Below the pieces are notes generated by a model that worked only from the letters and a program-made list of their open reading frames with translations, made no database searches and was not told the DNA's origin. This document shows positions 22,829 to 34,100 of a DNA stretch of 64,000 bases, in pieces. How positions within the stretch are numbered: the stretch's first letter is position 1; each line of letters opens with the position of its first letter. The DNA is from Entoloma clypeatum (taxonomy: Eukaryota; Basidiomycota; Agaricomycetes; Agaricales; Entolomataceae). The DNA lies in assembly GCA_963565915.1 (NCBI GenBank), contig OY751491.1:4712001-4776000 (forward strand). Direction: 5' to 3'. The position numbers and the translations under genes were made by a program.

Positions 22829-24384
22829 ATGCCAGAAGCCCGACAGGAGGAGCTAAGTCCTCGAGACAGTATCGATTTTACGCTTATCCAGCAGTACATT
22901 GAATCGGAGATCCGTCGCATCCTACAGCAGGTGCTTGACGAAGAACTAGACAATGATGAGCATCGCCCCCACGGCGAGATAGCAGAGAGCATCCATCTTG
23001 CTTGGCAACACCAGATCGCACGTTACAACGCCCGACAGAACGAACTCGAAAGCTTTCGCGTTCAAGAAGGACCTCAGACAGGTCGGATCACAGAGATCAG
23101 AGAGTTTATCGGTGTTCAGACAACCGTTATCAGAAGATTGATTAGGACGCTCACGTCGAGACGTCCCAGAGCCGCATCACCACGTCTTACTCGAAGCAGC
23201 CGATCTACGCCCACTTCACCACCGACGAGCAACAGACCGAGTACAACCGTTGGGCACGAAACAAGAGACTTGACCCCTTCTCGCGACCAACAGATGCGCA
23301 GGAACAGAGATTCCTTAGAGATCTACAGAGGAAATACCCCGAACGTTTTGCCACCGATTCCGCCGACGAGTCCCCTGACGAACTTACTTTTGACTCCGTG
23401 CAGTCAGATACCGAACAGACGCCTAGAACAGGGACTGATTTTCAACCCCTACCTGTATCCCGAACCCCATCTTCATCCCAACAATCCGACACCTCTCCTA
23501 CTCCGCAGGTTCTAGACATGGCAGAAGCACCGACAGTACAAACAATGGATACATCCAAGATCATCAAAGATCCTGGGATGTTCAAAGACAGACACACCTT
23601 CGACGAGTGGTGGAAAGCCACCAAATTATACATCAGGTTCCAGAAGGGCCTGTCCGACGATCAGAAGATTCTTGTGGTGTTATCCCGCATGATGGAAGGG
23701 TCTGGTAAACACTGGGCCAGCAACAAGTTAGACGACCTTGCCACCGATGGTGAGAACATCACCTGGTTAGGGTTCTCAGACGACATCGCTACGCGATTCT
23801 CTATTGCCAACAAATCGGCAGCGGCCAAGGTGAGACTGGAAGTCCTGAAACAGGAGAAACGCACCATCGACGAATTCTTGGACGAATTCGAAGAGCTCTT
23901 GAAGCTGTCAAACCTTGGCGAAGAAACTGGGAAATACATCCTGGAAAAGAACGTCAACCGCAGAATTTCTGAACAAGTGGCTAGCGATGGCAAGACGTAC
24001 ACTGATTATGCAAAGGAGATCTGAAACAAGGGACGACAGATGGAGGGACATGCATTAGTCATCCGAGGGGGTGGCGACACACGCACCGGATCGGGCACCA
24101 CTTATGGTGGTCAAGGCAAAGCCATGGAGATCGACAAAGCAGGAGTAGCCCGTTGTTACAACTGTCAGCGCTTTGGTCACCTTGCCAAAGACTGCAAAGC
24201 CCCAAAGAAGAAAGATGGTCGTAAGTGTTTCAACTGCGACCAAGAAGGACATATCGCGCGCAACTGCCGCAAGCCGAAGAAGAACTCTGGAAAGATTAGG
24301 AAGGTGTCTGATGGAGATACCGATGATGATGAAACCATCACCATAGAGACCGATGAGAAGGATTTTCCCGAAGGGTCCGATTAA
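22829..24384 (+). pseudogene. Gypsy-B gag
   Basis: The start at 22829 opens a helical N-terminus (FTLIQQYIESEIRRILQQVL). Around 23150-23215 the protein-like frame changes by -1: downstream the good frame reads IYAHFTTDEQQTEYNRWARN and continues through the gag core (FDEWWKATKLYIRF). It meets a TGA at 24022 and then two CCHC knuckles (CYNCQRFGHLAKDC and CFNCDQEGHIARNC), ending with TAA at 24382. The two frames overlap openly for about 370 nt, so either a 1-nt indel broke one gag or two overlapping ORFs exist; I favour the indel because the late part of the upstream frame is low-complexity S/T/P/R. Confidence 0.75.
24360..24366 (+). promoter_or_regulatory. Candidate -1 frameshift heptamer G GAT TTT (Gypsy-B)
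   Basis: In gag phase this is G-GAT-TTT, 16 nt before the gag TAA, after the last stop in the pol frame. Pol continues in the -1 frame. It is the same heptamer, phase and distance to the stop as in Gypsy-A. Confidence 0.6.
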
Positions 24385-27300
24385 ACGACGCTAAGTCGCG
24401 ACCCTTATCCATTAAACGAACTCGCTTGCCTGGTGCAGCTACAGACAATATAACTTATGTTATCCCTGCAAAGCGAGCCGTTGCGTCAACTAAGATTGTC
24501 AAGGGAGATAAACCTCCGAAACGACGAGAGATCAAGCTGCAAGCTCAGATCAAAACACGACGAGGACCAAAGGCCATTCGACCCGAGGTTGATAGCGGAT
24601 GTGAACGCACATGTATCCATCCCAGAATAGTACGCGAACAGAACCTTCCCACACGTGGAATAAAGCCCATATCAATCCTAAATGCGGATGGATCGCCGAA
24701 CCGAGAACAGAAAGCAGAAAAACTTGCCGAAGTCAAGCTGGACTTAGGAACACACCAGGAAACCATGGAAGCAATGGTATTGGACATTGGGAGAACGGAC
24801 ATGCTTTTGGGACATGACTGGTTGGTACACCACAACCCCACAATCAATTGGACGACCGGCGCTGTAACATTCAACCGGTGCCCATCAACATGTCAAACCA
24901 AACACTCGGATTTCAGGGTTAACCTTAATGGTCGCAAACATCGGGTTCGCATGGTGGAAGTACGAGACAAGGACGCGCCCAAGAAATTGGATCAGAAATG
25001 GAAGCCCGGAGACCCCATATTGGAAGCAGTTACTCCCACACCACCTCCCACAACCAAACGACCCTCATACGTTGAACGTTTTGCCCATCTCTTTGAAAAA
25101 GAAAACTTTGACAAGATCCCAAAGGAAAGAGAATGGGACCACGGCATCGAACTTACACCGGACACACCAAAGGAGCTAGGAGGAAACACGTATCCTATGA
25201 CCCAAAAGGAGCAAGAAGAACTGGATGAATTCATTGATGAAGGCCTGGCAACCGGAAAGATCCGACCGTCCAAATCCCCTTATGCATCACCCTGCTTCTT
25301 CATTAACAAGAAAGACGGTTCCAAAGGATTGGTACAGGATTATCGCATGGTCAATAAATTCACGGTTAAGGACAAATTCCCACTCCCACGCATCAACGAC
25401 CTCTTGGATGTATTGAAGGACGCAGTCTACTTCAACAAAATGGACATCATGTGGGGATACAATAACGTGCGGATTAAGAAGGGTGACGAATGGAAAGCTG
25501 CCTTCCTGACCAGCCGAGGATTGTTTGAACCATTGGTCATGTTTTTCGGTCTCTGCAACTCCCCGGGAACGTTCTCTCGGATGATGGCCAGCCTATTCAG
25601 GGATCAGATCCGTCGGCGCATCTGTGTGATTTACATGGATGACATAGTGGTTATTGGTAAAACCAAGGAAGAACTCGCCCGGAACACCGAAGAGATCTTG
25701 CAGATTCTGTCAGACAATGACCTGTTCCTAAAGGAGAAGAAGTGTCTTTGGGAAGTAACGAAATGCCCCATATTGGGATATGTCGTTGGAGAAGGACGTG
25801 TTGAGATGGAAACCGAAAAGGTGGACACAATCCGGAACTGGCGAGTACCCACATCAAAAAAGGAAGTCCAGAGGTTCCTGGGATTTGCCAATTTTTATCG
25901 ACGCTTCATTGAAGGATACTCAAACATTGCAAAGCCACTCACAACACTTACGGGGAATACAGCATTCACATGGGGACCAGCGGCGCAAGAAGCATTTGAA
26001 GGTCTCATACGGGCAATCACGACAGCACCAGTCTTGGCATTGCCCAAACCGGACGGACAGTTCAGGGTCGAAACCGATGCATCGGGTTATGCGATTGGAG
26101 CGGTACTTTCACAGAAACAAGACGACAAGTGGCATCCTATCGCGTTCTTGTCGCGGACCATGTCCGCGGCCGAACAGAATTACGAGATATATGACAAGGA
26201 ACTCTTGGCAGTCATGGAAGCACTGAAGAACTGGCGACATTATCTACTTGAAGCCAAGGAACGTTTCGAGATCTTAACCGATCACAAAAACCTGGAGTAT
26301 TTCCGGCGTCCTCAGGACCTAAACCAACGACAGAGGTGCTGGAAGATGAAGTTACAAGATTATGACTTCGAATTGCGACATGTACCTGGGAAGACAAACG
26401 CGAAAGCAGACATCCTGTCACGTTTACCCTGGTATGAGACGGAACTCGAGCCGCAGGACAGCGACCAAATGCTCAAGGAGGGGCTATTTTTGAAACAATT
26501 GGAATCAGAAGATGTGATACAAATGGAGATGTTCACGGAGGAACAATTCTTTGAAGGGGGTGAAACATCTGATTCCATCAAAATCGGAAACATCACAACC
26601 ATCGAAAACCCATGGATCGCACGCATCAAGGCCTCGAATCGCATGGAGACAGAAGTAGCCCAGGGTCTGAAGAAGAATCCTCACTGGTACCAGCAGGAAA
26701 ATGGCATCACCTACGCAGGAGAACGAGTCTATGTTCCACCAGACCCACAATTGCGCCAAGAACTGATGTTTGAAGCGCACGACGCACCAGTGGCAGGACA
26801 TCCAGGACAATATCGAACACATGAACTCCTCACTCGCACCTACTGGTGGCCCACCATCCTACATGACGTAAAGAAGTATGTGAAAGGGTGTGACACCTGT
26901 CAACGTAACAAGATCAGCCGCCAAAGGAGACACGCCCCTCTACACCCTAACGCCGCGCCAAGTCAACCATGGGAAGACATAGGGATTGACGTCGTGGGAC
27001 CAATACCAGAATCTGATGGGAAGAACGCAATTCTGGTCATCACGGACAGACATTCAAAGATGCTTCACCTCATCCCGACAACCGTGGAACTATCGGCTGA
27101 AGGATTAGCCAAGATCTATCGGAACCAGATATGGAAGCTTCATGGAATCCCTAAGAAGATCATTAGCGACAGAGGACCACAGTTCGCCGCGAAGTTCATG
27201 GAGATACTTTGCCGCATGTTGGGAATCAAGAGAAACCTGTCCACTGCATACCATCCACAAACTGATGGACAAGCCGAACAATCGCATCAGGAAACCGAGG

Positions 27301-27533
27301 TGTTCTTATGAAACTTTGTCAACCATCTACAAGATGATTGGGCGGAATGGATCGCAATCGCAGAATTCCAGTACAATGACAAAGAACATCAAGCGACAAA
27401 GTACACACCATTCTATCTCAACTACGGTCTGCATCCTTGGAAGGGAGAACTTGTGTTGGAAGACACCAATCCAGCGGCAAACGACTTCTTGAAAAAACTC
27501 AAACAGGCACGAGAAGAAGCCAACGCAGCACTG

Positions 27534-28058
27534 TGTCATAACCATACGATTCACATCCGACTTATCCGACGACTCCGACATTTCATCCGCTCCGACATCC
27601 GCTCCAACAACATTCTATTTATATTGAATATACTTCTACTACGTAACATCTCAACCATACTTACAAGTAGACATATGTTGTTCACTTTTCATTTGTTACT
27701 CTCCGTACTCCGAATGTTCCGATGGTCAACTCCAATATCTGCACATCACTTATAGTAATGCTGATCATTCTAGTCTACTATAAATAGTGTACAAACCTGT
27801 CGTAGAACCTCAGTTCAAATATCATACGTTACACCTCATTCGCATCCGTCTCTACTTGCCTTTGAGCATTCCCTCCGTCACCTCCGCTCATCCGCTCATC
27901 CGACATCCGCCAATCCGAAATCGAGGACCACATCAAAGAGTGGGGCGCAACGCACAAGTTGAAGCCAGGTCCTTTCTGCCAACGTTGCACTTACCGCATT
28001 CCGCTCCTCCGCTACTCCGCTCCGACTCGTCCGACGTTGAGAAACACGCTACGTGACA
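27534..28058 (+). repeat. Gypsy-C 5' LTR
   Basis: The LTR reads TGTCATAACC...ACGTGACA. TATAAATA lies at 27779 and the predicted transcript start AGTTCAAATAT 33 nt later at 27812-27822. TCCGCTC/CCGAC motifs recur through it. Confidence 0.93.
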
Positions 28059-28060
28059 GT

Positions 28061-28071
28061 ATATTTGAACT
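28061..28071 (+). promoter_or_regulatory. Gypsy-C self-primer binding site
   Basis: ATATTTGAACT starts 2 nt after the LTR and is the exact reverse complement of AGTTCAAATAT at 27812-27822, located at the expected mRNA 5' end. Length (11 nt) and spacing (2 nt) equal those of Gypsy-B although the sequences differ. Confidence 0.75.
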
Positions 28072-28109
28072 ACCACCATTCTTTGATTTACCCAACAACC
28101 TCTACCCAC

Positions 28110-31100
28110 ATGTCTCAAACCCGTAATACAGTTCGAACAACTAGGACTGCTCGTGCAGCAGCAGAACGTTCATCTTCCACACCACGCTCTGCTTTTCTTC
28201 GAGGAACACGCAATGTAACCATTGTTGAAACTTTTCCCATCACGTAGATTAGATTAGATTAGATTACATCACGTGACCTTTACATATCTTCATTACATAC
28301 TTGTTTGGTTGGTACAAACAGTAGTACGGTATATAAGACCAGGAAACTGTCAATACCAACAAGTTGTCTCTTGACTCTTAACCAGCTCCATCGCTCTCAC
28401 CAGCCTCAACCGCTCTCACCAGCCTTACCCCCCTCCAAACCATGTAAGTGACTATAGCGGTATCGTAGAGTACTTCCACTGTAGCCGTGTTGCTCAGTAC
28501 ACCTGTGGCTAGCGCCCAGGTGGAACTTCAACAGGTTATGGGCCCCGGATAGCAGAGGGACCTGGGAAACGCTGGCAACAGCGAGTACCTGCCCACTCTA
28601 CCCTGGTTGGCAAAGAACCGATCGAAAGATCTAGGTTCTGAGTCTTACTTCTTCACATATGAACCTGGGAACGTCATTACGACAAGTACCTGTCATGAGA
28701 CGTCCCTAAGGGGATTGACCTAGTACACTCCATGTGGAAACGTTGATCGCACCTTATACGATTCTGACATATAAAGGGTTTTCCCATGACCGCTATTCCT
28801 GAAGGGAATAAGTCATAAGGAATCATTCAATTGTTTTCTCGAATCATATTCATAACATATCACTGATTGGGAACCCTTTTTAGATTCATCTACAATGTCT
28901 ACCTCTCGCTCTGCTCTTGACACCATCGCCCCCTTTGACGGCATTGACTACCAAAGCTGGGCCGAAAAAATGAAGTCCTACCTCCTCCATCAAGGAGTCT
29001 GGCGCATCGTCTCTGGCGATATCCCCCGTCCCGAGATCGCCGACTTCACCACTACGGTCTCCACTCCTGGTCCCACCGCCGCTGCTCCCCCTGTGCTGAC
29101 TACCACGGTCGACCAGCCCGGCTTCCGCAAGGAAGAAAAAGCCTGGATCAGGGACGACGACGTAGCTCTCGGGGCGATACGCCTGAAAATCTCTGAGGCG
29201 ATCAGACGTCACATCAAAGACAGTACCTCGGCGCTTGGCGCATGGAAAACGTTGAAAGACGCCTACTCCAAGATATCCCCGGCGGTCATCTTCGGCGACT
29301 TTAAAGCCGCCGCCACCTACAAACTGTCTGGACGCGACCCCGTCCCTGAAATCGAACGCCTGGGCTCTCTCTTCGCCCGTCTCGCTGATTCAAATTTTGT
29401 TGTCCCCGATCTGATGCAGGCAATGATCTTGGCCAATGCGATTCCCGACGCCTGGTCATCACTCTCCACCGCTCTCTTCCAGGTATACGACGCCGATGAC
29501 TTCACATGGCAGGCCGTCGCCGACAGCGTCATCTCGGAATACAGGCGCAAGTATTCGGTCGGGTCTACTCGTACGTCCAATGAGCAGGCCAAGAAAATTT
29601 CTGGGACAAAGCGAAAGGGGCAGGACCCCAAATGGGAAAAGCAGCAAAAGCCGAGTACCTCACAGAACGACGCTGACGAGCAGCCTAACTCGACCGACCA
29701 TAGTACCGCTTCCGAAAAGAAGAAGGGAAAAGGACGCTGGCGCAATCAGAAGAAAAGCGCCAACACTGCGGACAACACGTCCGACCATGCGGAGGAAACG
29801 GTTGAGTTTGTTGCTCCCGCCATACACTTCCCTCCACCATCCTTTACTACCGTCACCGGGCGCGGAAAAACGATAAGTACCGCCCAGCCAGACTCTCAGC
29901 GAATGCAGTCGCTCCTTCAGCGAATGAACCCGCCTCCATCCCAGTACACCGGGCTTCCTTCGGGCAAGCCGTCTGTGTGGAAGAAAAACGACCATGTTCG
30001 CAAACTCGCGCGCGGCATTGGTGCCCGCCCCTCAGGGTCAAACCTTCGCATTCTGGATACGATTATCCCAGAAGAAGACGAAAGACCGTCCAAGCAGCGT
30101 CGAGTTACTCCGCCGCTGGACCAAACCCTTAGGATGATGGACATAGACCATCAAAGCGAGCGGATGGGGCCGGACCAATTCGAAGATGGGCTCATTGAAC
30201 TTGACGGTTCGTCATCTTCCTCTCCTGAATCTGACCAATTAAGGAAAGCTAATAACACCTCCTTGCAGACGTGTAAAATATTAGCTAGTACTAGTGCAGA
30301 ATGTATGGATCATATTGACAACGATCTATATAAAAAATATACAAAGCACTTTGCGTCATGTACACACTGTAAGGAGAAAGAACGTGCACAATGGATCTTA
30401 GACTCCGGTGCCTCATTACACTTTACCCATGAGTTCAAGGACTTCGCGTACTACAGGCCTCTTAAGGCTAAGCGATTTGTCCAAACAGCTGAAAAGGGAA
30501 AGAAACTGGAAATTCTCGGAGTTGGGGCCGTTCCAGTACGGCATACCCTAAATGGGGAAGTAAAAACCCACCTTCTCCGACCTGTATTCTACATTCCGGA
30601 CATGGACACGCGCCTATTGTCCCTAGGCGTCTTCCTTAATCACGGTTACAAAGTAGACGGAATGCGTGGAGAAATCAACATCTCCAAAGGACAGAACAAA
30701 ATACAGTTCTCGCCTCACATTCTCGGACAAACCATTTATTGGTTAGACACTGAAATACGCTATGACCAAATCCACGCGATCTCTAGCGAAATCACTGTCG
30801 AAACCTGGCATAAACGCCTTGGCCACCCAAATGACCAAGCGCTCAATAAGATTCCCACTAGTACCAAAGGAGTACCCAAAACGTTAGTACGTGAGAAATC
30901 ACAGGAAAGCTGCACGGGGTGTCTAAAAGGGAAAATGCCAAATCAATCTTATCCTAACTCGATGACAAGGGCTGTCAAACCCTTCGATTTGATCCATTCG
31001 GATTTGAAGCAGATATCCACGGCATCGTACCATAAGTACAAATATTTCCTTACCTTTTTGGACGATTTTTCATCCCATGTCTGGGTCGTCTTGCTTAGGA

Positions 31101-34100
31101 AGAAGTCAGGCGCCATCACGGCGCTGAAACAATTCCTTGCGATGATCCAGAATCAATTTGCCGCTACCCCTAAAAAGTGGCGGGTTGATGGAGGTGGAGA
31201 ATTTGACGAATACAAGGATGTACTTGCCGATCATGGAATTCTGATCGATGTCACGCTCCCATATCAGCACCAGCAGAATGGTAGAGCAGAAAGGATCAAT
31301 CGAACACTATGGGAAAAATCTCAGGCATTGCGCTTCGATGCATGCTTACCGCCCATGTGGTGGGAATTCTGTTTGGAACACGCAGCATTTCTCTACAACA
31401 GAACCCCCATGCAGCGTCTTGAATGGAAAACCCCTTACTTCAGGGTGACCAATGAGATCCCCGACATGTCTAGTGTCAGGGTATTTGGATGTCAGGCATA
31501 TGTATATATCCCAAAGGAGAAACGTAGGAACTCCCTGGAATCAAGATCCCGATTGATGATTTATCTCGGATCGAAACCAGGGGTCAAAGGATACCGCTTC
31601 ATGGATCCCGAGACCAACACGATTTTCATGGGCGGGAAAGCTATCTTTGATGAAAGCAAGTACCCTAGATGCCACATTGACCCGTTGCCAGAAAACCACC
31701 CAGAAATGGAAAACCCAGAGCCGGCTGATGAGTTTGAGGATCTCATTCCCGGCAGCAATGATGACGATAGTCACAACGAAACACCTCATATCCCAGTTCC
31801 CATTGAACAGGATCAACCTGAATCAGACAACGAACTGCCTGCCAGTGAGCCTGATGACGAACCGCGAGTACCCACTCCGGAACCCGAGCAAGTACCAGAT
31901 CGACCGATCAGGGAACGACGAGTTCGGAAGATGCCAGGAAGCATCTATGGGGAAGACACTCCAGCGTCTGATCTTGAAAAATTAGATCGAAGACGGAGAT
32001 TGGGCGGTCAAACGGCATGGATGAATGACCTCCTGATGGAGGCAATATCAGTCCAAGTTGGCATCGTTGAAATGTCCCATAAAGACATATACCCTCTTCC
32101 AAATAAAGAAGACTGGTATGCGGCTGAACGTAAAGAGCTAGACATGCTCAAACGCCGCGGGGTGATCACGGAGCTAGTACCCCTGCCTGCAGGGAGGAAA
32201 GCTCTAAGGAACAAATGGGTTTACAACGAAAAGTCCGACGGGCGTCTGAAAGCGCGCCTCGTCGCAAAAGGCTTCTCACAGGTAGAAGGGATCGACTTTG
32301 ATCAGATCTTCTCACCAGTCGTAAGATATGAAACCGTCCGATTAATACTGGCATTGACAGCCCTTGAAGGGTGGTTCATGACTCTTTTGGACGTCTCATC
32401 AGCCTTCCTCTATGGAACGCTCCGTGAAGTCATTTACATGCGACAGCCTGAGGGCTACATAGTAAAAGGGAAAGAACACCTCGTGTACCAACTATTCAAA
32501 GCTCTATATGGACTTAAGCAGGCCGCATTAGCCTGGTGGAGGGAACTTGATTCCTCCATGAAAAAGCTCGGCTTTGTCCGGCTTCACTCCGATGCGGGAG
32601 TGTTCATTCACAAGAGTACCAACGGGGAAATTGTAATTGCCGTCATCTATGTCGACGACTCTGCTTTTCTCGGCACAAACCGGGAATATACGCTAGAAAA
32701 GAAGAAGGCCTTCATGACAACATGGGAATGCAGGGACCTAGGTCACCTAGTGCCCGATGGGGAACCAAAGGAATTTCTCTCAATCCAAATAAGGCAACGT
32801 GGGAAGAAGATCTTCATTGATCAAGTACCTTACCTTGAGAAAATTCTGGCACGCATGGGGATGAGCGAATCTAACGCCACCCATACCCCACTCCCTACGG
32901 GCTACAAACCCATGGCGTCCGAAGATGAACCCAATGCGGAACTCCGATCCAAGTACCAATCCGTCATCGGATCACTCCTATATCTGATGATTGGAACGAG
33001 GCCTGACATCTGCTTTGCTGTAATCAAAATGTCCCAATTTTCCGCAAATCCCACAAAACGCCATTTAGAGGTGGCTAGGGATATTTGCAGATATTTAAAG
33101 GCAACAAAAAATTACGCAATAATGTATGATGGGGACTCAGGGAAAGGGATCTATGCATTCACAGACTCCGACTGGGCGTCAGATGAGAACACGAGGAGGT
33201 CTACCACCGGCTTCTTCATATCACTGGCGTCTGGAGCAATAACATGGGTATCATCGGCGCAAAAGACCATCGCCCTCTCTTCTACAGAAGCAGAGTACAT
33301 GGCGCTATCAGATTGCAGTCGCGCAGCAACATGGCTGAGAAGCATGCTTGCCGAACTTGGAATGCAGATCGGATCAGTACCGATCTACGGAGATAACAAC
33401 GGCTCCGTCTTTATCGCATCCAACCCTGTAACTGAGAAGCGATCCAAGCACATTGACGTGCGATTCCACTTCGTCAGAGAAAAAGTCTCCGAAGGAATTA
33501 TTACGGTCGAATTCATCGAAGGAGTGAATAACCCTGCAGACCTTTTAACTAAGAATCTGGGGAAAATCCTTTTTTCCAAGTTTATCCCGTACTTCGGACT
33601 GATAAAGAACTAGGCGAAACAAAAGTACCTATATATGTGTGTGGGAAAAAGTAAGATGTATTTAGAAGTATGTACTAAATATGGGGGGGTGTTGAAACTT
33701 TTCCCATCACGTAGATTAGATTAGATTAGATTACATCACGTGACCTTTACATATCTTCATTACATACTTGTTTGGTTGGTACAAACAGTAGTACGGTATA
33801 TAAGACCAGGAAACTGTCAATACCAACAAGTTGTCTCTTGACTCTTAACCAGCTCCATCGCTCTCACCAGCCTCAACCGCTCTCACCAGCCTTACCCCCC
33901 TCCAAACCATGTAAGTGACTATAGCGGTATCGTAGAGTACTTCCACTGTAGCCGTGTTGCTCAGTACACCTGTGGCTAGCGCCCAGGTGGAACTTCAACA
34001 ACCATTACCCCTCGAGGAGCCACAGCATCATCATCCGCCCCTACCCCCGGACCATCCGTTCCTCCGCCTTCTTCCGACTCTCAGCTCCCACCACTTCCTG

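Larger units (their letters stand above)
28223..34000 (+). mobile_element. Copia-B: intact Ty1/copia element
   Basis: The element is 5778 bp with two 311-bp LTRs that look identical by eye, flanked by TSD ACCAT (28218-28222 and 34001-34005). It has an LTR-adjacent primer-binding site, one open 1572-codon frame and a purine tract ATGGGGGGG before the 3' LTR. It is the youngest insertion of the nest and is probably still able to move. Its LTRs, leader and proteins are close to Copia-C. Confidence 0.95.

Noticed and set aside
28245..28270. AGATT array taken as telomere-like repeat
   Set aside because: It is only four units, inside both copia LTRs, with copy number varying between elements; it is an LTR microsatellite.
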